Source: Ctenosaura bakeri (lineage: Eukaryota > Chordata > Lepidosauria > Squamata > Iguanidae). From it: a DNA stretch of 64,000 bases. Positions within the stretch are counted from its first letter, which is position 1, and every line of letters begins with the position of its first letter. The DNA lies in the NCBI GenBank assembly GCA_948474755.1, contig CAOLHI010001314.1, positions 248,001 to 312,000 of the forward strand, written 5' to 3'. Shown here piece by piece: positions 1-29,644 of the stretch. The notes beneath the pieces were generated by a model. It was given only the letters and a program-made list of their open reading frames with translations, was not told the origin of the DNA and did no database searches. Position numbers and translations under genes: made by a program.

Positions 1-750
1 CTCTTTTCCTGCAGCTTGAATTCATTGCTCCTTGTCCTAGTCTCTGGAGCAGTGGAAAACGAGCCTGCTCCCTCCTCAACATGACATCCCTTCAAATATC
101 TGAACATGACTATCACGTCCCCTCTTCACCTTCTCTTTTGCAGACTAAACATATCCAGCTCCCTAAGATGCTCCTCATAGGGCATGACTTCCAGACCCTT
201 CACCATTTTGGTTGCCCTCCTCTGGACATGTTCCAGCTTATCAATATTCTTCTTGAAATTAGGTGCCCCAGAACTGGACACAGTATTCCAGATGAGGTCT
301 AACCAAAGCAGAATAGAGTGGTACCATTACCTCCCTTGATTTAGACACTGTATTCTTATTGATTCAACCAAGAATCACACTGGCTTTCTTGGCTGCTGCA
401 TCACACTGCTGTCTCATGTTCAGCTTGTGGTCCACCACAACTCCTAGACCCCTTTCACACTGCACAAATACAGTCTCCCATCCTGTATTTGTGCATTCCA
501 TTTTTTCTGCCGAAGTGTAGGACTTTACATTTCTCTCTGCTGAAATTCCTTTTGTTAGTGTTGGCTAACAAGGTCACTGTGAATTTTGATCCTGTCCTCT
601 GGCATATTAGCATCCCCTCCCAATTTGGTGTCATTTGCAAATCTGATCTGGACGCCCTCTATTCCTTCATCTAAGTCATCGATGAAGACATTGATCAGCA
701 CTGGGCCCAGGACAGGACCCTGTGGCACTCCACTAGACTTACTGTAAAAA
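1..750 (-). mobile_element. 5'-truncated CR1 fragment (ORF2 3' half)
   Basis: Antisense copy of CR1 ORF2 from the motif-B region (GVPQG..GPVL) to the C-terminal domain, with frameshifts and stops. It matches the reverse complement of about 40,690-41,430 in the full-length copy. It runs off the left edge, so its 3' tail is outside the window. It lies in the CLUAP1 intron after exon 5. Confidence 0.88.
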
Positions 751-849
751 GCCATATCCATCCCATAACCAGACCTGATGCCTGATTAAAATAGATTTCA
801 GTAATCTTTCTCCTCCAGGAAATACCACACCTTGAAGGTCATCACAGGT

Positions 850-1290
850 TCCTTTGCCTTCCCAAAAATGGGCTATTGAAGACTGGCTGGGAGTTACCTG
901 TTCTAGTAGATTTTATGGAGGGTTTTTCTGTAAAACCCTTACCACTGTTAGGCCACAACCGTGTGTTGCTGTAATTAAAAATTCACAACTTCCCTTATCC
1001 ACTCAGCTAGTCCCCAACACCCACCCACATGCTTTATAAGCCAGGACATGGCCAGATTCTAAGCACATGTACTGGCTCTCACTTCTCCAAGCATCCTGTC
1101 CACATCCTCAGGCTGAACAAACTGAAATGCATCCAACAACATAGAACAAGCAGGGACAAAAGTAACATCAACTACAGCATCCAAGTCAGACTGGATGTGG
1201 GATTTTTTCCCTTCCTGAAAAACATCACAGAAATTCTTCACAAAGGGTTAAGCAGTATGCTTTCTCTTCTTGAGGGCCAGAGCATAATAG
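850..1290 (-). mobile_element. Degenerate L2-like LINE reverse transcriptase fragment
   Basis: On the minus strand, 1,059-1,241 reads KNFCDVFQEGKKSHIQSDLDA and on to LLDAFQFVQPEDVDRMLGEV, followed with decay by a SWLIK-like and a PVFNSPFLGK-like stretch. This resembles the linker and early reverse transcriptase region of L2-type LINEs in reptiles. Stops and indels are frequent, so it is an old fragment. No 3' tail found. Family name is from memory of related proteins. Confidence 0.6.
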
Positions 1291-1734
1291 ATCCTTAGAC
1301 ACTCAAAACTGCTCCACTGGATGACCCTGAATAGAACCAATGGTAGCACAGAATTATTTCTTCACTGCCTCCATTTCCATGGAGTTGGCTTTCCACTACA
1401 CTCCAGTCCAAGTTCAGTGTGATCTGCTCCAAGCTTTCCATTACCCATACTTTAGTCTCCATTCCACTTGTTTTATCATCAGTGATTCCTTACCAAACCA
1501 GAAAGAATGAAAGGAAGACTGGGTGGGGAAAAATCTGGAAAGATAAAAGTCAGGGAGAAATGGTCAAGAACTGAATACAAAGGGAAATTGTAGATGGCCA
1601 GGAACCTGAGAGGCAAGGAGAGCTAAGTTTACCTAAGTTTTTTTTTCTTTTTGAAGAATCAGTGAAACACTGAGCTTCAAGTGTCTAGAAACAATCACAA
1701 AGTTACAGCACAGAGACTGATGAATTAAACATTA

Positions 1735-19923
<18,189 letters not shown>

Positions 19924-20010
19924 GGCGCAGCCCCCTCGCTTTGCCTCTCTCGGCGACTCCTTCACCGCGCCGCTTTCCAGGACCAGGACCAGGACCAGGC
20001 GGCCGTTAGC

Positions 20011-20024
20011 GTCGCTATGGCAAC
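20011..20024 (-). promoter_or_regulatory. X-box-like RFX binding site upstream of CLUAP1
   Basis: On the gene's strand it reads GTTGCC AT AGCGAC. Against the X-box consensus GTNRCC N0-3 RGYAAC, the first half is perfect, the spacer is 2 bp and the second half has one mismatch. It lies 88-101 bp upstream of the ATG. RFX factors drive many intraflagellar transport genes through such sites, so position and gene identity support the call. Occupancy is inferred. Confidence 0.65.
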
Positions 20025-20131
20025 TGGACTACGGCGAGGCGTGGAGCTCAAAAGGCTCCAGAAGGCGGAGGCGTGCCGTTCGGAGGAGGAGTGCGCGAGA
20101 CGCCTGGAGGTTCCAAAGCTTCTGCAACTTT

Positions 20132-20308
20132 GGCCATTTCCGCACGAGCCTGTTATAGCGCGATGATTCCACTTTCAACCTCCTCTGGCATCCTGGGGTT
20201 TGCAGTTTCGGGAGAGGCCGGCCCCTCCCGGAAACTGCAAACCCCAGGATTCCAGAGGAGGTTGGAAGTGGAATCATCGCACTATAACAGGCTAGTGCGG
20301 AAATGGCC
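20132..20308. mobile_element. Palindromic GGCC-family MITE just upstream of the CLUAP1 promoter
   Basis: 177 bp, nearly perfect palindrome centred on CGGGAGAGGCCGGCCCCTCCCG. It begins about 210 bp upstream of the CLUAP1 ATG and 108 bp beyond the X-box. Outside it AACTT recurs on both sides, so the exact boundary is uncertain. Confidence 0.88.
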
Positions 20309-21268
20309 AAACTTTGACTTTTATATATTAGATCTGGCGGGTGGTGTAGAGCGATGAACACGGGTGAAAACAAAACAGTTTCTGCAGCTTCAGAAGAGCC
20401 AAGGTCGTGGCATTATTATCACTTCCAAAGGCTCCATAACGATAATTCTTATGGAGAACCTTCCTGTTTCCTTAATGCTCATCTCCATAAACAGCCCTGT
20501 GGGGTAGGTTTGCTTACACAATGTAGAACCACCTTGTTCTTTTCTGCTCCTGCCTTCAAAGCAGACGTGGGGACAGGTGTTGCCCTCCAGATGTTGTGGG
20601 ACTGCAATGACCAGCCATCCCTAGTCAGCCTGGACAATGGTGAGGGAGGATGGGTGTTGTGGTCCCACAACGTCTAGAGCAGTGGCTCTTAAACTTTGAT
20701 TGGAATGTTTCGGACTGATAACAGTCAAAAATAACCAGAACTTGGAGTGGATAGACAGACAGGTTTATTTCAGAAGCACTTCTGGACTCACTGGGTGCCT
20801 CAAATGCACAAACCCAGCTGTGAGCATCATAACAGATGCTTTTTTTAACAAGCTTTTTATAGACAGAGAAAAATAAGTCAATTTTGAAACACACACGTGT
20901 CGTAAATACCAGTGCCACTTGAATAAATGCTCCCATAAGTGAAGAGTGTCACAATGAAGAGAAGTGTCTTAAGACACCTAGCCTGTAGTTACCCTTGTTG
21001 TGAATTCTTCAGCCTCACTATGGGCACTTACAAATTTCCTATCTCTTCCTCGTAGCTTTTCTAAGACCTATAAATTTTCCATCTCTTGGTTGCCACATGC
21101 CTTTCCTAAGTGTTCCTTCACTCACTTCAAATAACTTCTTGAAATAAGATTTCTACTTCAGCTTCTTTTCCATATGCTGTTCTTTAATAGTTAGTTGATT
21201 GTAGTTAATGTGTTTTAGGGGGTTGGTTTTAGATGGGTTGGTGGGTGGGGAGGATTGGTTATGTTTTA
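20309..21268. other. Upstream flank of CLUAP1: short hairpin repeat, no gene
   Basis: A short palindromic repeat lies at about 20,575-20,680 (CAGATGTTGTGGGACTGCAA against a complementary TGTTGTGGTCCCACAACG). No exon of a divergent gene is recognisable. Confidence 0.45.
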
Positions 21269-21896
21269 ATGTGATGCGGCAGCCAGGAAAGCCAATGCAA
21301 TTCTTGGCTGCATCAATAGGAGTATGGTGTCTAGATCGAGAGAGGTACTGGTACCACTCTACTCTGCTTTGGTTAGACCCCATCTTGAATACTGTGTCCA
21401 GTTCTGGGCACCCCAATTCAAGAAGGATATTGACAAGCCGGAGCAAGTCCAGAGGAGGGCGACCAAAACGGTGAGAGGCCTGGAAGCCATGAAGCCCTAT
21501 GAGGATAGACTTAGAGAGCTGCGTGTGTTTAGTCTGCAGAAGAGAAGGTGAAGAGAGGACATGATAGCCATGTTTAAATATTTGAAGGGATGCCACGTAG
21601 AGGAAGGAGGGGACTTGTTTTCTGCTGCTCCAGAGACCAGGACAAGGAGCAATGGATTCAAGCTGCAGGAAAAGAGATTCCACTTAAACCTCAGGAAGAA
21701 CTTCCTGACAGTCAGGGCTGTCCGGCAGTGGAATCTGCTGCCTCGGAGTGTAGTGGAGTCTCCTTCCTTGGAGGTTTTTAAGCAGAGGCCTGATGGCCAT
21801 CTGTCGGGAGTGCTTTGAGGGTGTTCCTGCATGGCAGGGGGTTGGACTGGATGGCCCCTGGAATCTCTTCCAACTCTAGATTTCTATGATTCTATG
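21269..21896 (+). mobile_element. 5'-truncated CR1 copy
   Basis: Sense copy of the last 630 bp of CR1, beginning TGTGATGCGGCAGCC and ending in the terminal ATTCTATGATT, and very close to 41,031-41,660 of the full-length copy. The ORF2 C-terminus is frameshifted (an extra codon-like AGC near 21,490 and a stop at 21,549). Its tail has grown into an ATT array. Confidence 0.92.

Positions 21897-21947
<51 letters not shown>
21897..21947 (+). repeat. (ATT)n microsatellite, 17 units
   Basis: Seventeen uninterrupted ATT units begin exactly at the end of a CR1 tail, so the array probably expanded from it. Confidence 0.95.
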
Positions 21948-21949
<2 letters not shown>

Positions 21950-22120
21950 TTTATTATTTTATTAAGCCATCAGGACTACCGTTCCTGGAAATTCCAGCCA
22001 GCATCTGATGCTTAAAAAGAACCAGAGAAAGTGAATTTCCATATAGCTGCCTAAATTCTATTGTCAGTCTCAACTGAAAAAGACCTGTTGAAGCCATGGA
22101 AATTGTCTACATGTTTACTC

Positions 22121-22477
22121 TACACCCTCCAACATTTCACAGATGAAAACGGAAACATGGCCCAGCAACATCAGACTGTGGTCAAGATGGCAAACACTAT
22201 TAATAAGGAAGAACATGCAAGCTAGGAAAAGCTTCAGCAGTTTGCTTTTGCCTTAGTCTACAGGAAAGTGGAAGACTTTCTCCCTCTTCTCCCCAATGAT
22301 TTAACTGAGTGCAAACTATTTCTGCACTTTGAATTTGCAGCAACTGAGGCAAGGTGAAGACGAAGAGGGAAGTAAGAGGAGAAGACAGAAGATGAGATAT
22401 TTTAAAAGCAGCTGAAAAACTGGGAAGACAGAATTAATCAGGATTGTGCCTGTCAAACTGGGACAACTGGAAAGTAT
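22121..22477 (+). mobile_element. Family X dispersed element, copy 1
   Basis: Non-coding block starting TACACCCTCCAAC and ending CAACTGGAAAGTATG; the ends form imperfect inverted repeats. Homologous in order to 27,441, 28,843 and 31,221. Probably a non-autonomous DNA transposon; superfamily unknown. Confidence 0.65.
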
Positions 22478-22561
22478 GTTACTTACCATTCAGCAAGGGA
22501 TTCAATGAGTCTCCTCTGCTTGGGACTAGCTATCATTTATCAGGCATCCAAGAGAAGCAGA

Positions 22562-22695
22562 GTTTAATCTTACAGAGTTTAAAAAGATTACTTTTTCAAC
22601 GACAGCTCCCAGAATCTCTGGCCAGTGGCCATGCTAGCTGAGATATTCTGAGAACTGGGGTCCAGAAAAGTAACTTTTCAGAGCTCTGCCTTTTT
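22562..22695. repeat. Short inverted-repeat MITE-like element
   Basis: GAGTTTAAAAAGATTACTTTTTC on the left and AGAAAAGTAACTTTTCAGAG on the right are complementary. Related to 3,415-3,540. Confidence 0.45.
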
Positions 22696-22960
22696 GCCTC
22701 CAAATCACCAGACATTCCCCACTGGATGTTAATTGCCAAAGCTAATAGATTTAGATGGGCATCCCAGCCTCTTAATTTACCAATGTGAAGGAACCAATGG
22801 ATACAGGTGGCGCAGCCTTATCTTGCAGTGTGATATTTTCAAAAAGTGCTTCATTTAAAATTCCCACCTGTGCAACAGAGAAGAGGCAGTAATTGTTTTA
22901 TTAATAAGTGGACCAACTCAGTAGGAGAGTGTCACCTTGTTTAAGGTCACCAGCAAAGAG

Positions 22961-23192
22961 CCAACCTAGTCTAGTGGTCCTCTGTTGTAATTGGAGTACA
23001 ACTCTGGAGAACAGGGTTCGAATTCCCGTTCAGCCATGGAAACCCACTGGGTGATTTTGGGCAAGTCGCACTCTCAGCCTTAGAAGAAGGCAAAAGGAAC
23101 CCCCCTCTGAACAAATCATGCCAAGAAAACTTCATGACAGGTTCACCATAGGTTGGAAACAACTTGAAGACACATAGGACATCAACAACAGA
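22961..23192 (+). mobile_element. tRNA-headed Sauria-type SINE
   Basis: The head includes a polymerase III box B (GGTTCGAATTCCC). The body CCATGGAAACCCACTGGGTG and the tail (GGTTCACCATAGGTTGGAAA, then a CAACAACA-like end) are the common squamate SINE structure. Near full length. Confidence 0.85.
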
Positions 23193-23251
23193 ACAACGTG
23201 GATAAAGAGCTTTCCATATTGTTGGATCCTATTTGATTTCTTTATCTAGGA

Positions 23252-23688
23252 CAGAGCTTTCCAAACTGTGTGTCACAACATGTTAGTGTGTTAGCAGCAG
23301 AGTGTAGGTGTCTCGCTGGCGAAAGCCCCAGGCTGAGAAAGACCTGGCAAGGGTGGCAGCGGTGGACCAGGCTTGGGTGAAGGGGCTGCCTTTCCCACCA
23401 CTGCCCCGGGCCGAGAAAGACCCTGGTGATGGCGGCATTTAGTTGGTTTAACCTCTGATTTGCTTTTACTAACCCCTTATAATAGATACGGATACATATA
23501 TAAATTGTAGTAACAAAATTTATGGGGACACAACATATCCCATGAAAACCTTCCATTTATATTTTTAAAAATTTATGCTTTATGCTTATGATTTATTTAT
23601 TTATAATACATAAGACTGAATTACTGTGTCACGAAATGATGCCTGTCTAACAAGTGTGTCACCAACATGAAACATTTGGAAAGCTCTG
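23252..23688. mobile_element. hAT transposon, non-autonomous
   Basis: Terminal repeats CAGAGCTTTCCAAACTGTG and CATTTGGAAAGCTCTG. The flanks ATCTAGGA (23,244-23,251) and ATTTAGGG (23,689-23,696) are a decayed 8-bp duplication. A second copy starts at 63,332. Confidence 0.8.
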
Positions 23689-23774
23689 ATTTAGGGAAAT
23701 TTAATTCCCAACTATTTGGTGCATAGTGTTTGGTGCAATACACTGTCATTCACATATGATGCAACATTTAGGCT

Positions 23775-24253
23775 TAGAATCATAGAATCATAGAGTTGGA
23801 AGAGACCCCAGAGGCCATCCAGTCCAACCAACTGAAATGTAGGAACATCCTTCAAAGCGTTCCCAACATATGGCCATCCAGCCTCTGCTTAAAAACCTCC
23901 AAAGAAGGAGAGTCAGCCACACTCCATTGAGGCAGCATATTCCACTGCTGGACAGCTCTGACCGTCAGGAAGTTCTTCCTGAGGTTCAGATGGAATCTCC
24001 TTTCCTGCAACTTGAATCCATTGCTCCTTGTCCTGGTCTCTGGACAAGCAGAAAACAAGCCCGCTCCCTCCTCAACGTGACATCCCTTCAAATATTTAAA
24101 CATGGCTATCATGTCCCCTCTTAACCTTCTCTTCTGCAGACTAAACATACCCAGCTCCCTAAGGCATTTTTCATAGGGCATGGCTTCCAGACCCTTCACC
24201 ATTTTGATTGCCCTCCTCTGGACATGTTCCAGCTTGTCGACATCCTTCTTGAG
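23775..24253 (-). mobile_element. 5'-truncated CR1 copy
   Basis: Antisense; the left edge is the reversed CR1 tail (AGAATCATAGAATCATAG). ORF2 C-terminus reads well on the minus strand (..RNFLTV.AVQQWN-like) but is truncated near 24,253. Confidence 0.9.
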
Positions 24254-25253
24254 GATGTCTTACCTCAGGGCTTGCCGTATCTCACGGCCTGGCCCTGAGT
24301 CTCCAGTTTTCATGGGTCACCTCCAGGCAGGAGATGAGGGTGCAAATTCTCCGGTTTTGCAGGGTTCACTTCGGAGGAAAAGACTGTGCGCAGATCTCCC
24401 ACTCAGCTAGCACAGCAGCAGGTTGCTATAAGTGGCAAGCCTTCATTGATTTCTTGCTGCAATTTGCCAAGGCTCCCCAGGAGGTCTCTGTATTTCCTTC
24501 TGCTCTCCTAGCTGTAGCTTCAGGGCTCACTCTCTCCTCTGTTCTGCATCCGCCTTCTGGCTGGAAGCAAGTATGCTAGATTTACCCTTCCTTATCCCAT
24601 CTCCCTAAGGACACCTCGATCTGAAAACAATCTCTTCAGTGAAGATGTCTCCATTAATTTCCAAAATGGAAAATTGTGTCTATGTGAATGATGCAGAGCA
24701 CAAGTAGTAAGCAACAGTGGATGCATCATGCTTATCAGAGCAGGTTTCATCCTGCAAATCTCAGGACTCTGTGTGTGTGTGTGTGTGTGTGTGTATTACA
24801 TGAGTGAGAACTAGTATCTTGTGGTCCAATAATGGACAAATTCCATGTCATACAGTTGCATCCCCAAGCAGCCCCCCATCCAAATCTCTTTTCAAAATGG
24901 CCTTGTTATCAGATGTAACATTACAAATAATTTACTGCTTAGGGTCTTTTTCACTCTCTGTCTTCCTGTATTATGCAGAAAACCTTAAATGGCCTCATCC
25001 ATGGGACTTTTGCCATTCTGATTATGTCACACTTTTCAGGGATTTCTGAAAATCTTGGCTGCCTTCTCTCAGAAGCGCCAGTGGGTGTATGAATGGCAAT
25101 ATCAGCCAGTCTGCTCTCACAGTTCCTAAATTCTGACAGCCTGAACACCAACTTAAACCAAATGTCTGCTTTTTGAACCCTCTGGCTAATCCTGGGTTGA
25201 ATGGTGGATGTGGGTGATAGCAAATCTTGAAATGATGACTGCCTCCAAAAGCA
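24254..25253. other. Unrecognised intergenic sequence with a (GT)12 run
   Basis: A GT microsatellite occupies 24,771-24,794. No coding or transposon feature recognised otherwise. Confidence 0.5.
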
Positions 25254-25261
25254 TGTAAAGC

Positions 25262-25540
25262 CGGGGTGGGGAATATGTGGCCCACGGATTCACATTTTGT
25301 GGCCCCTGAAGCCCCCTGAAAACTGGGGGAGAAGTTGTCAAAAACAACTCAGAATTGTCACAATGGATCCCAAATGCTCAACTCTCCAAGTCACCAAACA
25401 CTGGCCAAAAATGAGTTGAAATCCAACTGTTGTGATGTCACTTCAGGGTATGTCACGAGTGCTAGGGTGCCAGCGCAGCCCCACGGGTGGGGTTAAAAGA
25501 TGAAAACTGGCCCTGCCACCTCCACAGTTGCCCACCCTGA
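25262..25540. mobile_element. hAT-like MITE (GGGGTGGG type)
   Basis: Ends CGGGGTGGGGAATATGTGG and CAGTTGCCCACCCTG are inverted. The flanks TGTAAAGC (25,254-25,261) and CGTAAAGC (25,541-25,548) are an 8-bp duplication with one mismatch. Confidence 0.7.
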
Positions 25541-25633
25541 CGTAAAGCAAGAGATGGAACAATACCTGGTAGGAAAGAGAAGGGCAGAAAGAGGTGGAAG
25601 AATCTTTCCTATTCCAGGTGAGACCTTCTAGCA

Positions 25634-26441
25634 CAGTGGTTCTCAACCTGGGGGTCGGGACCCCTTTGGGGGTCGAATGACCATTTCACAGGGGTCGCTG
25701 CTCCTCAATCCTGCCCCCCTATTAAAAGAAGGTGGCCTCATAGCCAATGGGAGCAGTGCTTCTGAGACCCCTGCGCTGGGGTTCAAACTGCAAACCCCAG
25801 GATTCCATAGGATGGTGAAAGTAGAATAATAGCGCTATAACAGTCTAGTGCAGAAATAGCCAGGATGACTTTCTCCTCTCGCTTTTGTTGTGCGTGGACC
25901 CTTGGCGCTTGCCACATGCATGTGTTATGTTCTTCACCCTGACTGTCTTGCATTCCTCGCTTTTTGTATGTTCAGCGTCCGCACTCCCTTTAAGGGAGGC
26001 AGGAAGGGAGGGAGGGAAACAAAACGCGTCTGCTCATGCCGCCGCCATCTTTCCTCTCTCCCTGTCCTTTCCTCCCTGCGCCTTGTGTAAAATGTGGGCT
26101 GTTTTGGCATTGCCTTTGGGAGTGACTGGCTTTTTGAACTGTGGAAACCCAACATTCAGAACTAGAACTACTGCCGTAATTCTGGCATTGATGGATGCTT
26201 TCTGTGCTTAAAAAAAGGGGGGAGGGTTACCAGTTTTTAGGCATTAGAAGTCTATCCAGAGCAGTGATTTAGGACAGTGTTTCCAATCTATTTGATGTTG
26301 GAAATAACTAACTAACTAACTAACAAATAAATAAATAAATAAATAAATGAAAATAACAAAAATGATTTTATGGTTGGGGGTCACCACAACATGAGGAACT
26401 GTATTAAGGGGTCGCGGCATTAGGAAGGTTGAGAACCACTG
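25634..26441. mobile_element. hAT transposon (CAGTGGTTCTCAACC family), with nested palindromic-element arm
   Basis: Terminal repeats CAGTGGTTCTCAACC and GGTTGAGAACCACTG. The 8-bp duplication is TTCTAGCA / CTCTAGCA (25,626-25,633, 26,442-26,449). No transposase. The interior holds a half copy of the palindromic element and CTAA/AAAT tandem runs (26,305-26,348). Confidence 0.88.
25784..25861. mobile_element. Palindromic GGCC-family MITE, right arm only, nested in hAT
   Basis: CAAACTGCAAACCCCAGGAT through GTCTAGTGCAGAAATAGCC; the left arm is missing. Confidence 0.8.
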
Positions 26442-26449
26442 CTCTAGCA

Positions 26450-27125
26450 GCTCATTACCCCCATTTAAAGAGTTAAGAGATTCAGTCACAAACTCCATTC
26501 TCTTATCTAGGTTGCCTTTCGGCTCTCCAGTTGTACCAGATACACACATAGATACACATGTTCTATGCATTTATTTATCCAGAATTCACTGGAGCCCACC
26601 CATATTAATAATTTGGCTTCCCTTTTTGTCCCTTGTGAACATTTTCTCCTTTGAAATATTTTTGCTTTCATTTCCCTATGACTCTTCCTTTCCTCATGCA
26701 CTGACAGTATTCATTTTGGCATTATATTAAAGGGTTTGTTTTTTTTTTTGCCTTTTTTTTTCCAATGGAAAGAGAGCAGAATGTGGTGTTGGGTAGGGTG
26801 AGGGTAACTTTTGTCAGAGCTGTTCTCCAGATGAGGGGAATTTGTGCAAAGGCACAAAGAAACTGATCAAAGCCAACCCAATGGAACATGAACATTGGCT
26901 CCTCAATATACAACCTCACTGGGAGATGTAATTTGTGAAGGATTGTACAATGTTGTCAAAACAGACTGCACAAGGGGCACTGGAGCATATACTCCTGCTT
27001 CACGACCAGAGGTATAAAATTCTTTGATCTCCTGATCCTATTAAATATTTCATGGTTCCCTGTTTTCCAACCCAATGCACAAATAGAGTACAACAGGAAG
27101 AACAATAGATTTGTCTGGAGAGAAT
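26450..27125. other. Unrecognised intergenic sequence
   Basis: T-rich runs near 26,740-26,762; no gene or named repeat. Confidence 0.45.
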
Positions 27126-27297
27126 GGCCATTTCTGCACTAGACTGTTCTAGTGCTATTATTCCACTTTCAACATCCTATGGAATCCTGGGGTTTGCAGT
27201 CTCTTCAAAGGCCCCTCCCTAAACTGCAAACCCCAGGATTCCATAGGATGTTGAAAGTGGAATAGTAGCACTAGAACAGTCTAGTGCAGAAATGGCC
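27126..27297. mobile_element. Palindromic GGCC-family MITE
   Basis: 172 bp with nearly perfect arms around TCTTCAAAGGCCCCTCCC. Flanking triplets AAT / AAC differ by one base. Confidence 0.88.
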
Positions 27298-27440
27298 AAC
27301 ATCTGGGTTCTGAACGATATGTTGGAAAGTGCAAAGTGGATGAAGACTGAACAATATAAATGAGTGAAACAATATTGTTAACAACTAAGCTAGCAGGAGT
27401 GAACTTTCAAATTAGCTTCCAAGTGAAATTTCAAATGTTC

Positions 27441-28048
27441 CCATACCCTCCAACACTTCGCAGATGAAAACCGGGACACATGTGGTCAAACATTATTAAA
27501 GTGGTCAAGATGAGTATTAATGAAGCAGAACCAACAGGAGGCTACAGCAGTTTGCTTTAGCCTGAGCCTCCTGGGAAGAGCAAGATTCCATCCCTTCCTT
27601 TTCTTCCTTGTCTGCTGAGTTCATTGACTTCAATCTATTTTTTTTTCCATGTTGAATTCAGTTTGCAGCAGCTGAAGTAAGCTGAAGACTATTAGTTTTG
27701 GTTAGATTACAGAGCTCTTATCTGATGCTCAATATAAAAAAGATACCAAGATAACTCTATACTGAGAAGAAAATTGGAAAAGGTGATTATGGTGTGAGGA
27801 GTAATAACAATTGTTCTTATACTTTTATTGTGTTTTTTTAATGCAAATGGAGTGGTGCAGGAGGTCATTTTAACTTTTTGTAAACATGGAAAACTGTAAT
27901 AAAAATATTTTTTTAAAAAGTAAGTTGAAGACAAAGGGGGAAGCGGGAAGAGGGGAGGGAAAGTGGGACATTTAAAAGCAGCTGAAAAAATGGAATGCAA
28001 AGGAGTAATTAGGATTGTCCCTGTCAAATTTGAACAGTTGAAGGCATC
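27441..28048 (+). mobile_element. Family X dispersed element, copy 2, interrupted by an L1-like insert
   Basis: Starts CATACCCTCCAACAC and ends CAGTTGAAGGCAT. Interrupted at 27,690-27,917. Without the insert its length is near that of the other copies. Confidence 0.68.
27690..27917 (+). mobile_element. L1-like LINE 3' end nested in family X
   Basis: 228-bp insert ending in AATAAAAATATTTTTTTAAA. It is flanked by AAGTAAGCTGAAGAC (27,675-27,689) and AAGTAAGTTGAAGAC (27,918-27,932), a 15-bp duplication with one mismatch. Confidence 0.72.
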
Positions 28049-28071
28049 AGTCCAAAGCAGTATGCAACTAA

Positions 28072-28247
28072 GGCCATTTCCACACTGGACTGTTATAGCG
28101 CGATGATTCCACTTTCAGCATCCTATGGAATCCTGGGGTTTGCAGTTTCGGTAGGGGCCGGCCCCTCCTGAAACTGCAAACCCCAGGATTCCATAGGATG
28201 TTGAAAGTGGAATCATCGCGCTATAACAGTCCAGTGAGGAAATGGCC
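28072..28247. mobile_element. Palindromic GGCC-family MITE, TAA duplication
   Basis: 176 bp, nearly perfect hairpin. Perfect triplet TAA on both sides (28,069-28,071 and 28,248-28,250). Confidence 0.92.
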
Positions 28248-28842
28248 TAAGTCACTCTCTTGCTCATCTTCTTTCTTACTTTTTACTTCTTACTGTTGGC
28301 TGGGTAACTGGCCTTTCCAATGTTTTTGGACTGCATTTCTCAGAATCCCTCCCTTTTGGCTATTAAAGGTGATTAAGTGAGATCTACCAAGAGAGCTACA
28401 CGTTTTCCACCTTAGGGCACTCTGACCATCCAAGGCCTCTGTCAGATTTTGTTTGCTAGCTAATGATGGAGAAATTGATCAGTATTGTCTCATGTATTCA
28501 GCTTTTTAAGACAGCATTTTTTCCCCTCTCTGTCACAAATATTAAGAAACTCTGAACAGTTTGATACTGACTTCAAAAACCAACTGGAATGAAATCCTCT
28601 CCTATCTGTGCTAGCCAAAGTCTTTCTCCAGAGGCCGATAGGACATCATAAATGGACAACACGTGAATACATAATACCACATTACATAAAATCATTATTG
28701 GATTGATGCATTGCCCATAGCCTCTACATACCTATTTAGGATAAAACTTGAATGCTATCTGTGTTTTTTCTGCCGATGTGCCAATGTGATGTAATATGAT
28801 ATTACATATTTAGACATTGTCCTTTGATGATTCTCACATAGC

Positions 28843-29133
28843 CCATACCCTCCGATGCTTCACAGATGAAAACTGGGACACATGTGCCCAACCAACGTCA
28901 ATGTGGTCAAGATGGCAAGATTCTGTCCCCTGTTTTCTCCCGCTGCCTTAAATGAGTGTAAATGACTTCTGCACTTTGAACTCAATTTGCAGCAATTGAA
29001 ATAAGCTGAGTGCAAAGGGGGAAGTGGAGGAGGAGAGAGAAGTTGGGACATTTTAAAAACAACTGAAAAAGTTGGACAACAAGCAATTAAAATTAGGATT
29101 GAGCCTGACAAATTTGGACAACTAAAGTGTATG
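28843..29133 (+). mobile_element. Family X dispersed element, copy 3
   Basis: Starts CATACCCTCCGATGC, ends CAACTAAAGTGTATG. ATAGCC precedes and ATAGACC follows, a possible decayed duplication. Internally shorter than copy 1. Confidence 0.65.
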
Positions 29134-29640
29134 ATAGACCCTAGAAGAAGGCCTTCAGAGTACCCATGGACCAAAACACAGGGCTTTTCAACCAATAAAA
29201 GCACCAATCTTTTGAAAGCCTTGAGACATGGCTTTTGTTTTCTTGGTGTAATTTCGTGTAATCAAAGATTCTTTCCATTCCTTAAAACAGAAAAATGTGT
29301 GAATGTCAGTAAATGCTTCACTAAAAGCAAAGCAAAATGAAACTCTCACCCATTTTTCTTCCTTTCCCTGTTCTATGAGATCTCTTTAGCTGGGGATGCT
29401 AATGCTAACGAGGATTTTCCACTATACAATCACTACGTAGTCACGGTTTCTCTCCAGAATTGCAGGCAAAGTGGTTGTTTGTTTGTGTTGCCTGCTGCCA
29501 TGCTGTTAGAGAGTTTTTAGATGTTGATGTTAGTGATTGAGCATTCTGCCTACAGAATACTTTGCACTACTTTGCTGCCTAAGCAAGCAGAAGATGTGGT
29601 CCATATAATAATACCTCAGAGAAAATAACAGACTCCAACA
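29134..29640. other. Unrecognised intergenic sequence
   Basis: No gene or repeat recognised. Confidence 0.4.
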
Positions 29641-29644
29641 ACTA

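Noticed and set aside
21153..21683. Minus-strand 176-codon frame
   Set aside because: It is the antisense of a CR1 ORF2 fragment.
22961..23192. tRNA gene suggested by box B
   Set aside because: Followed by a SINE body and CAA-type tail and lacking a foldable cloverleaf with anticodon; a SINE.
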